DNA of 11,267 nucleotides. Origin: an uncultured Bacilli bacterium (GTDB lineage Bacteria; Bacillota_I; Bacilli_A; RF39; UBA660). This document shows, in pieces, positions 7,025-11,267 of the stretch. Numbering within the stretch: the first letter of the stretch is position 1; every line of letters starts with the position of its first letter. Both the position numbers and the translations under genes were made by a program. The stretch is from positions 1 to 11,267 of the forward strand of contig CANQWJ010000025.1 in assembly GCA_947627525.1 (NCBI GenBank). Reading direction: 5' to 3'. A model generated the notes under the pieces. That model had not been told where the DNA came from. It saw nothing but the letters and a program-made list of their open reading frames with translations, and did not search any database.

Positions 7025-7065
7025 GTAAAGTTCGTTGTGTAAATATTTGTAAAATTCGTTGTAAA
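7022..7065 (+). repeat. Tandem 24-bp imperfect repeat upstream of the rpoZ promoter
   Basis: TTTGTAAAGTTCGTTGT (from 7022) is repeated as TTTGTAAAATTCGTTGT (from 7046), a 24-bp period with one mismatch in the first 17 bases. A third copy of the core TTTGTAAA is at 7078-7085, between the -35 and -10 of the rpoZ promoter. It could bind a regulator or be the trace of slippage duplication. Confidence 0.6.
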
Positions 7066-7068
7066 ATG

Positions 7069-7097
7069 TTGTATTAGTTTGTAAACTCGCTTATGAT
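7069..7097 (+). promoter_or_regulatory. Promoter of rpoZ
   Basis: TTGTAT (7069-7074), a 17-bp spacer, then TATGAT (7092-7097). The same two hexamers at the same spacing occur at the prsA promoter in this window. Predicted start near 7104, leaving a 17-nt leader. Confidence 0.55.
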
Positions 7098-7120
7098 GAT
7101 AATAGGGAGTGTGATAAATA

Positions 7121-7333
7121 GTGATTTATCCGTCAATAGATAAATTGTTAAACGTTGTTGATTCTAAATATCAACTAGTACACATTGCGGCAAGACGTAG
7201 TCGTGAAATGTCAAGTAAAGGTTTTTATCAAATGCCTCTTAACAAATACAAATCTAAGAAAAACATTGGTAAGGCGCTTGAAGAGGTTGCGGAAGGACTA
7301 ATTACTATTAAGAAAGAAGATAATGTTAAATAG
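7121..7333 (+). CDS. rpoZ: DNA-directed RNA polymerase omega subunit
   Basis: 70 residues with a GTG start, preceded by GGGAGTGTGAT (7105-7115) as ribosome site. The small omega subunit helps assemble and stabilise RNA polymerase by holding the beta-prime subunit. MIYPSIDKLLNVVDSKYQLV (1-20), the AARRSREM helix (23-30) and KKNIGKALEEVAEGLITI (46-63) match the Firmicutes omega family in order and length. In many Bacilli rpoZ sits between gmk and coaBC/priA. Here it stands alone between pssE and recX, with its own promoter, its own terminator and an unusual repeat upstream. Its presence argues that the host is not a typical Mycoplasma, as those generally lack a recognisable omega. Confidence 0.93.
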   Translation: MIYPSIDKLLNVVDSKYQLVHIAARRSREMSSKGFYQMPLNKYKSKKNIGKALEEVAEGLITIKKEDNVK

Positions 7334-7347
7334 ACATCTTCTTTTTT
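7313..7347 (+). terminator. Intrinsic terminator of rpoZ
   Basis: AAAGAAGAT (7313-7321) pairs with ATCTTCTTT (7336-7344), 9 bp around a 14-nt loop that contains the TAG stop codon. The right arm merges into a run of six T (7342-7347). Confidence 0.75.
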
Positions 7348-7357
7348 ATTATTTTTG

Positions 7358-7385
7358 TTGCCAAACATTTGTTTTATGATATAAT
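7358..7385 (+). promoter_or_regulatory. Promoter of recX
   Basis: TTGCCA (7358-7363), a 16-bp spacer, then TATAAT (7380-7385) with an upstream TGA that makes a perfect extended -10. The GTG start is 22 nt past the -10, with GAGGTGAT (7398-7405) as ribosome site. No LexA-like operator was recognised. Confidence 0.7.
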
Positions 7386-7407
7386 AAATTTGACAAGAGG
7401 TGATAAT

Positions 7408-8142
7408 GTGCGTATTGAAAAGTTTACTAAATTAAAAAATGGAATGTATAAACTTCTTCTTGAAGATGGTAGTAACGTTATGGCTTATGAAGACTTAATT
7501 TTAAAAAGAGATATTCTTTTGAAAAGAGAGATTAGTGAAGAAGATTTATCTAATATCGACAAACTTAATAATAATTATAATGCCTATGACATTGCGATTA
7601 AATATATAACCACAAAGTATCGTAGTATTTACGAAGTAAGAACGTATCTTTCTAAAAAAGAAATTGATAAAGAAGTAATTGATGATGTCATTTCAAGATT
7701 AAAAGAACAAAAGTATCTCGATGATAAAGTTTTTGCGAAAGCTTTTGTAAATGATCGCCTTAAATTCAGTAATTATGGTCCTTATAAAATAAAAAGAGAG
7801 TTAGAGGAAGTTAAAGTATCTCCTAACATAATTGATGAAGTTTTAAGTGTTTTTGATATGGAACTAGAACATAAACGCTTATCTAAATTAGTTCCTAAAT
7901 ACGTTAAAACAATTCATAATAAGAGTTATGTAATGATGAAGAATAAGGTTATAAATTATTTCTCTAGTTTAGGTTATAATAGGTCTATAATTGAAGAATT
8001 CTTAGATGATATTCAATATGATGATAGTGCAAGTCGTGAAAAAGAATACCAAAAATTACATAAGAAATTATCTAAAAAGTATTCGGGTAGTGAACTAGAA
8101 CTCAAAATAAAAGAAGCGATGTATCGTAATGGTTATAGATAA
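7408..8142 (+). CDS. recX: Regulatory protein RecX
   Basis: 244 residues starting at the GTG at 7408. The in-frame ATG at 7369 is rejected because the extended -10 promoter and the GGTGAT ribosome site lie inside that longer frame. RecX binds RecA and modulates RecA filaments in recombination and the SOS response. After an N-terminal region (1-55), the helical repeats start at NAYDIAIKYITTKYRSIYEV (58-77) with RTYLSKKEID. Then comes the best-conserved block, LKEQKYLDDKVFAKAFVNDR (98-117), then GPYKIKRELEEVKVS (124-138). Further repeats follow at about 150-200 and 215-244 (KLHKKLSKKYSGSELELKIK, then EAMYRNGYR). Length fits the longer Bacilli RecX form. recA is not in the window, and the gene forms a unit of its own, convergent with prsA. 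Confidence 0.88.
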   Translation: MRIEKFTKLKNGMYKLLLEDGSNVMAYEDLILKRDILLKREISEEDLSNIDKLNNNYNAYDIAIKYITTKYRSIYEVRTYLSKKEIDKEVIDDVISRLKEQKYLDDKVFAKAFVNDRLKFSNYGPYKIKRELEEVKVSPNIIDEVLSVFDMELEHKRLSKLVPKYVKTIHNKSYVMMKNKVINYFSSLGYNRSIIEEFLDDIQYDDSASREKEYQKLHKKLSKKYSGSELELKIKEAMYRNGYR

Positions 8143-8143
8143 A

Positions 8144-8170
8144 TAAAAAAAGGAACTTTAGTGTTCCTTT
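8144..8170. terminator. Shared bidirectional terminator between recX and prsA
   Basis: AAAGGAAC (8149-8156) and GTTCCTTT (8163-8170) form an 8-bp stem with a 6-nt loop. On the minus strand the stem is followed by a T-run (from the A-rich stretch 8144-8151), so it fits prsA best. On the plus strand the following TTTATTTGTT is a weaker tail for recX. Confidence 0.75.
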
Positions 8171-9182
8171 ATTTGTTATTATTTACAAATGTCTTATATT
8201 GCTTCTTCAATTCTTTATCTTGAATTTCGATACCATATTCTTCTCTTAAAGCAATAAGAGCTTTGTTAGTTAAAGTGTTTTCAGTATCTTGTTCTTTTTT
8301 CTCATCAGCAAGTTTTTCAATGATATCTTCTTTAACATCTTCTAATTTTGGTTTTTCTTTTTGACCAGTTTTTAGAATGATATGATATCCATATTCAGAT
8401 TCTACTGGTTCTTTTGTGTAAGCATCAACATCAAGTTTCTTAGTAGCACTTGAGAAAGCCTCTACCATATCGTCATAATCAAACCATCCAAGTTCTCCAC
8501 CTTTACTAGCAGAACCATCATCAGAATTCTTTTTAGCTAAATCAGCAAATACTTTTTTAACATCTTTTTTATCAGTTTTATTTAATTGTTCAATTAATTC
8601 TTCAGCTTTCTTTTTAGCTTTATCTTTAGCTTTTTGAATTTCTTCATCAGTAGCACCATCATCATAATCAGCTTTGATTAGAATATGACTTGCTTGCATT
8701 TGACCAATAGTATTCTTATCATAATAATCTTGAATATCTTTATCTTTTATAACTTCTTTTTTGATGTAATCAGTAGTTGCTTTTGATCTTTTATAATCAA
8801 GTGCTAAGATATCTTTTACTTCATCTTTATCATTTGTTCCATATACTTGATAAAGTAAGTCTTCAAAACTACTAAATTGAACGTAGTAATATGAATCATA
8901 TGAATATTGTAATTGTTCAAGTTGATTATCAACATATTGTTTTTCCTCTTTATCTTCTGGATAAATCTTAGTTAATAATTGTTCATCAACCATATCTAGT
9001 AGTACTGATAAAGAATATTTGTTTTTCATTTCAGTATATAAGTCGTCTACTGAAATACTTTCTCCTTTCTTTAATGTTACGACTGCTTCTTGACCATTTT
9101 CTAATTTTGGTACCTTTCCACAACTAGTTACCAAAAGTAGTACGGCAATTAGACATAATAGTAATTTCTTTTCTTTTTTCAT
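8169..9182 (-). CDS. prsA: PrsA-like extracellular foldase lipoprotein (parvulin-type peptidyl-prolyl isomerase)
   Basis: 337 residues from the ATG at 9182, preceded by AAGGAGAGG (9197-9189). An in-frame TTG at 9200 is rejected because it overlaps that ribosome site. Residues 1-20 are a lipoprotein signal (MKKEKK, hydrophobic core, LLVTS) with lipid-bearing Cys21. The protein folds exported proteins at the outer membrane face. An N-terminal helical chaperone part (about 30-160) precedes the parvulin domain: QASHILIKAD (163-172), SDDGSASKGGELGWFDYDDM (220-239) and SEYGYHIILKTGQ (262-274). A C-terminal helix (about 278-335) folds back on the chaperone part in the family. The lysine-rich stretch IQKAKDKAKKKAEEL (182-196) forms the usual insert. 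Runs as a single-gene unit with its own promoter, divergent from the small YjcZ-like genes. Confidence 0.92.
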   Translation of the reverse strand: MKKEKKLLLCLIAVLLLVTSCGKVPKLENGQEAVVTLKKGESISVDDLYTEMKNKYSLSVLLDMVDEQLLTKIYPEDKEEKQYVDNQLEQLQYSYDSYYYVQFSSFEDLLYQVYGTNDKDEVKDILALDYKRSKATTDYIKKEVIKDKDIQDYYDKNTIGQMQASHILIKADYDDGATDEEIQKAKDKAKKKAEELIEQLNKTDKKDVKKVFADLAKKNSDDGSASKGGELGWFDYDDMVEAFSSATKKLDVDAYTKEPVESEYGYHIILKTGQKEKPKLEDVKEDIIEKLADEKKEQDTENTLTNKALIALREEYGIEIQDKELKKQYKTFVNNNK

Positions 9183-9209
9183 TTGTTTCCTCTCCTTCAA
9201 TACATAATT

Positions 9210-9238
9210 ATCATAACAAATAAATTTTTAAAATACAA
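9210..9238 (-). promoter_or_regulatory. Promoter of prsA
   Basis: On the minus strand TTGTAT (9238-9233), a 17-bp spacer, then TATGAT (9215-9210) with TGT just upstream (extended -10). The start codon is 27 nt beyond. Confidence 0.65.
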
Positions 9239-9269
9239 TTATTTTACTAAAATTTTCCTAATAGTCCGA

Positions 9270-9297
9270 ACACTTTTAATGCTTTTTCCATAAAATA
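9270..9297 (+). promoter_or_regulatory. Possible sporulation (sigma-K/sigma-E like) promoter of the YjcZ-like pair
   Basis: ACA (9270-9272), a 16-bp spacer, then CATAAAATA (9289-9297). This fits the Bacillus subtilis mother-cell sigma-K pattern (AC-type -35, 16-17 bp, CATAnnnTA), and the CATAAAAT part resembles the sigma-E -10. A sigma-A reading (TAAAAT, 9291-9296) has no good -35 at the right distance. The motif is short and the DNA AT-rich, so this remains a proposal. Confidence 0.4.
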
Positions 9298-9328
9298 AGG
9301 TGAGTAACAAAAAAAGGAGGATTGAATT

Positions 9329-9409
9329 ATGAATAATTACATGTCATCATCTGCAATTGTTTTAGTATTATTTATTTTATTAGTTATTATATTAGGAGCT
9401 TGGGTATAA
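9329..9409 (+). CDS. Very small YjcZ/SscA-like hydrophobic protein (26 aa)
   Basis: 26 residues: a short polar start (MNNYMSSS), one membrane-length hydrophobic stretch (AIVLVLFILLVIILGAWV), then the stop. A strong ribosome site, AAAAAGGAGG (9311-9320), sits 8 nt before the ATG, which makes translation likely despite the size. The V-L-F-I-L-L-V-I-I-L-G-A pattern closely matches the core of the YjcZ-type sporulation proteins (typically ALIVVLFILLIIVGA); SscA, a small spore-coat assembly protein of Bacillus subtilis, is of this kind. The glycine/cysteine-rich N-terminus common in the family is missing. It is the first of two like genes 12 bp apart. Family assignment is by eye; a role in sporulation is inferred only from the family and the promoter pattern. 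Confidence 0.75.
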   Translation: MNNYMSSSAIVLVLFILLVIILGAWV

Positions 9410-9421
9410 AGGAGGTGTATT

Positions 9422-9535
9422 ATGAATTCAAATCAATGCTGTGAAAATACTAATAGTAGAGGAAACGGATTTGTATTTATAATTGTATTGTATATTTTAC
9501 TTGCAATTATATTAGGATCTTGGGTTTCTTGCTAA
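9422..9535 (+). CDS. Very small YjcZ/SscA-like hydrophobic protein (37 aa)
   Basis: 37 residues: a polar N-terminus with adjacent cysteines (MNSNQCCENTNSRGNG), a hydrophobic stretch (FVFIIVLYILLAIILGSWV), and a terminal Ser-Cys. The ribosome site AAAGGAGGTG (9408-9417) overlaps the stop codon of the preceding gene and is near-complementary to the 16S rRNA tail, so high expression is plausible. The hydrophobic segment parallels its neighbour (LFILLVIILGAWV against LYILLAIILGSWV), which points to tandem duplication. It is also closer to the usual YjcZ layout, with cysteines and glycine before the helix. Likely a membrane-inserted or coat-associated peptide. Followed by two hairpins, the second a clear terminator. 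Confidence 0.78.
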   Translation: MNSNQCCENTNSRGNGFVFIIVLYILLAIILGSWVSC

Positions 9536-9551
9536 AATAATATAATTATAA

Positions 9552-9569
9552 AGAAAGAAGTTTCTTTCT
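9552..9569 (+). other. Short hairpin ahead of the terminator
   Basis: AGAAAGA (9552-9558) pairs with TCTTTCT (9563-9569) around AGTT. No T-run follows it directly; it stands just upstream of the real terminator and may stabilise the end of the mRNA. Confidence 0.45.
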
Positions 9570-9571
9570 AT

Positions 9572-9597
9572 GGACTATTTTGTAATAGTCCTTTTTT
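9572..9597 (+). terminator. Intrinsic terminator of the YjcZ-like pair
   Basis: GGACTATT (9572-9579) and AATAGTCC (9584-9591) form a perfect 8-bp stem with a TTGT loop, followed by six T (9592-9597). Confidence 0.85.
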
Positions 9598-9649
9598 GTC
9601 AAAAAAAAGTAAAAGTAATATGAAATATTAAATTATGGTTAATATATTA

Positions 9650-9658
9650 TGATACAAT
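9650..9658 (+). promoter_or_regulatory. Extended -10 promoter of the DUF1292 gene
   Basis: TGATACAAT is an extended -10 with one mismatch to TATAAT. No convincing -35 is seen; TTAAAT (9628-9633) would need a 19-bp spacer. The start codon lies 20 nt past the -10, with AGGTGAT (9665-9671) as ribosome site. Confidence 0.5.
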
Positions 9659-9678
9659 TATACTAGGTGATAATATAT

Positions 9679-9930
9679 ATGAAAGATTTTATTGATATAT
9701 ATGATGAAGATGGTAAAGTTGAAAAAATGGAATTAGTTCTAAAATTTAATTTAAAGGGATACTCTCATAATTATATTATTTATAGAGATTTAGAGAAGAA
9801 ACATTATTATATTGCGAAATATAATGGTGAAAACATGGTTGATTTAGATACTAATTTAAGTGATAAAGAATTAGAATTAGCTGAATTAATATTTAAGAAA
9901 GTGGTAGATGAAAATGAAATTAGAAACTAA
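9679..9930 (+). CDS. DUF1292 family small protein
   Basis: 83 residues from the ATG at 9679. An in-frame GTG at 9667 is rejected because it lies within the GGTGAT ribosome site. DUF1292 proteins (such as Bacillus subtilis YrzB) are small, acidic, cytoplasmic proteins of unknown function in Firmicutes. The match is seen in the layout: an acidic beta start (FIDIYDEDGKVEKMELVLKF, 4-23), a central YSHNYIIYRDLEKKHYYIAK block (28-47), and the acidic C-terminal helix LSDKELELAELIFKKVVDEN (60-79). No enzyme motif is evident. In other genomes it usually sits near yrrK or yrzL, which are absent here. Instead its last 17 bases overlap the next gene, so the two are probably co-translated. Confidence 0.75.
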   Translation: MKDFIDIYDEDGKVEKMELVLKFNLKGYSHNYIIYRDLEKKHYYIAKYNGENMVDLDTNLSDKELELAELIFKKVVDENEIRN

Positions 9931-11267
9931 TAGTAAACATAAAAAAGGTTTTTTAACGATACCTGAAAAGAATCGTCGTGTCATAGCAAGTGGACTTTTA
10001 TTTATGGTTTTAATGTCTGGTTGTGGAAAAAATGTTGATGATAGTTATGTAGACTCTAGTCCCAATACAACATATAGTGAAGAATTGTCACCTGATGAAA
10101 ATAAAATGGATATTATAACTACAAATAAACAATTTATATCGGATGATACAATAGTACAGATACCAGAAAAATTTAAATCAGCAATAACTTCTGAAATAGG
10201 AAAAGATTTTAGTTCTGATATAACTGTTGCTGACTTGGGTAAATTAGAGAAAATTGCTTTTTCTATTACTTCTCCTGATGATTTGTCTTGGATCAATTAT
10301 TGTGTAAATTTGCGTGAAATTAATATTAATTTTCTTTCTAAAGATGTTGATTTTTCGCAAATCCAATCATTACCTAATTTAGAAAAAATTTCGCTATTAA
10401 CTTCAAATGTAGTTGAAGCAGAATTTAGTGAGAGTCAATTTGGTTTCTTACATGGTTGTCCTAATTTGCATGAACTTCAATTACATAACCTAGGTGTTGA
10501 ACCAGGATTTGTTGAATCTCTTACACAAGTTAAAGAACTAGTATTAAATGCTTCAAGAGAAATATCGATGTGCATTGACTTTTCTAAATTGACACATTTA
10601 GATAAAATAGTGTTTCCTGATGATTCAAATTATGAAATACCTATATATTTTACAGAAAATGACTATAATACTTTAGTAAATGCTGGAGTTGCTTTTAGTA
10701 GTACTAGAGGAACATTGGACATGAATCAAGTTTTAGAAATTGGAAGGCAACTCGATCAAATTGTTGAAAATCTTGGATTAACTGATCAAAGTACGGATCA
10801 AGAAAAATTAGATGCTATATTAGTTTATGTTTTAGAAAATTATTCATATGATCAAGAAGTTTCGGCTTTGAGTTCAAGTGGACAGGATTATGGTCCTCTA
10901 TCAGATACTTTTTATGAAGGTGGAGACTTATATGGGGCATTTAACAAAGGTGGCAATATAATTTGTGGAAATTATGCGGCCCTTGTTGAAGCCCTTTCAC
11001 GAAGAGTGGGACTTGATGCCCATTCAATTGCTAGTGAGAAACACGCTTGGAATATAATTAATATTGAAGGCGAAAATTATGTTGTTGATGCGACTTGGTT
11101 AGATGAACAAACAATTAGTACTTTTGGTGAACCAGATGCTGATGGGTACATGCATAATATTGAAATTCCTGCTGCTGAAGCAATAAAAAATGGTAAAGGT
11201 CAATTACTTCAATGGTACATGGAAAATCCAAGTGATGTTCAAGCTATTGATAAAAATAATTATCACA
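9914..11267 (+). CDS. LRR and transglutaminase-like domain lipoprotein (partial)
   Basis: 451 codons are visible and the frame runs off the right edge with no stop. The ATG at 9914 overlaps the DUF1292 gene by 17 bp; the ribosome site is weak (GTGGTAGAT). A long basic n-region (residues 1-22), a hydrophobic core and LMSGC suggest a lipoprotein with Cys37. The position before the cysteine site is Met rather than the usual Leu. Residues about 105-235 hold irregular leucine-rich repeats (LPNLEKISLL at 153-162; CPNLHELQLHNLG at 182-194; VKELVLN; LTHLDKIVF). Residues about 290-400 form a transglutaminase-like cysteine-protease fold. Its Cys-His-Asp triad reads IICGNYAALVEAL (Cys351), EKHAWNII (His377) and YVVDATWLD (Asp392). 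Such proteins are exported in Firmicutes; whether this one cross-links, cleaves or binds is unknown. Confidence 0.82.
   Translation, partial: MKLETNSKHKKGFLTIPEKNRRVIASGLLFMVLMSGCGKNVDDSYVDSSPNTTYSEELSPDENKMDIITTNKQFISDDTIVQIPEKFKSAITSEIGKDFSSDITVADLGKLEKIAFSITSPDDLSWINYCVNLREININFLSKDVDFSQIQSLPNLEKISLLTSNVVEAEFSESQFGFLHGCPNLHELQLHNLGVEPGFVESLTQVKELVLNASREISMCIDFSKLTHLDKIVFPDDSNYEIPIYFTENDYNTLVNAGVAFSSTRGTLDMNQVLEIGRQLDQIVENLGLTDQSTDQEKLDAILVYVLENYSYDQEVSALSSSGQDYGPLSDTFYEGGDLYGAFNKGGNIICGNYAALVEALSRRVGLDAHSIASEKHAWNIINIEGENYVVDATWLDEQTISTFGEPDADGYMHNIEIPAAEAIKNGKGQLLQWYMENPSDVQAIDKNNYH

Noticed and set aside
7369..7407. Longer RecX start at ATG 7369
   Set aside because: The added 13 codons contain the extended -10 and the GGTGAT ribosome site, and do not resemble RecX.
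9183..9200. Longer PrsA start at TTG 9200
   Set aside because: The extra six codons are the AAGGAGAGG ribosome site of the ATG at 9182 and would put a charged stretch before the lipoprotein signal.
9259..9266. AATAGTCC copy upstream of the YjcZ-like pair that matches an arm of its terminator
   Set aside because: An isolated shared 8-mer over this distance is expected by chance and has no partner arm nearby.
10045..10296. 83-codon minus-strand frame
   Set aside because: Antisense to the lipoprotein gene, which stays open for 451 codons and has domain matches.
1..11267. CRISPR array, tRNA, rRNA, insertion sequence, prophage or toxin-antitoxin genes
   Set aside because: No regularly spaced repeats, transposase or integrase motifs, or tRNA-like cloverleaf were seen; the only tandem repeat is the two-copy one before rpoZ.

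Overview
The window reads as chromosomal DNA of an AT-rich (about 30% G+C by eye) Bacillota member. The best guess is an uncultured gut-type Bacilli lineage near Erysipelotrichales/RF39, but that is inference. Reasons: Bacillus-like rpoZ, recX, prsA, DUF1292 and YjcZ-type proteins; strong Shine-Dalgarno sites; lipoprotein signals; a cell-wall SH3b enzyme. TGA works as a stop: the codon at 4939-4941 sits inside an intrinsic terminator, and tryptophan is TGG throughout. This argues for code 11 and against a Mollicutes code-4 genome.

Layout. At 1-505 (-) lies the N-terminus of a secreted SH3b protein, probably a peptidoglycan glucosaminidase. At 627-2402 (+) a TagGH/Wzm-Wzt type polysaccharide ABC exporter follows two tandem sigma-A promoters, one with a perfect consensus. 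At 2470-4941 (+) one 823-residue protein joins an O-antigen-ligase/polymerase-like membrane domain to a GT4 glycosyltransferase. A convergent DUF21-CBS membrane protein at 4951-5958 (-) lacks the usual C-terminal CorC/HlyC domain. Its promoter lies back-to-back with that of pssD-pssE (6048-7000, +), the Alg14/Alg13-like two-part glycosyltransferase. Next come rpoZ (7121-7333) and recX (7408-8142), both with GTG starts. prsA (8169-9182, -) is convergent with recX. Divergent from prsA are two very small hydrophobic proteins (9329-9409, 9422-9535) of the YjcZ/SscA sporulation type. Last is an overlapping pair: a DUF1292 protein (9679-9930) and a lipoprotein with leucine-rich segments and a transglutaminase-like domain that runs off the right edge.

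How they fit together. tagGH, the polymerase-GT4 fusion and pssDE form a cell-surface glycan theme: glycosyl transfer, possible polymerisation or ligation, and export. They are broken into separate transcription units by terminators. prsA, the SH3b protein and the terminal lipoprotein are also surface proteins. rpoZ and recX are housekeeping genes.

Regulatory style is compact. Five genes share an extended -10 (TGnTATAAT or close) that lies 16-23 nt before the start codon, with GGTGAT as ribosome site. Several intrinsic terminators begin inside the last codons of the gene they end. I see no CRISPR array, tRNA, rRNA, insertion sequence or phage gene. No clearly new multi-gene system is visible. 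The most unusual items are the polymerase-GT4 fusion, the small YjcZ-like pair with a mother-cell-sigma-like promoter, and the LRR-transglutaminase lipoprotein.
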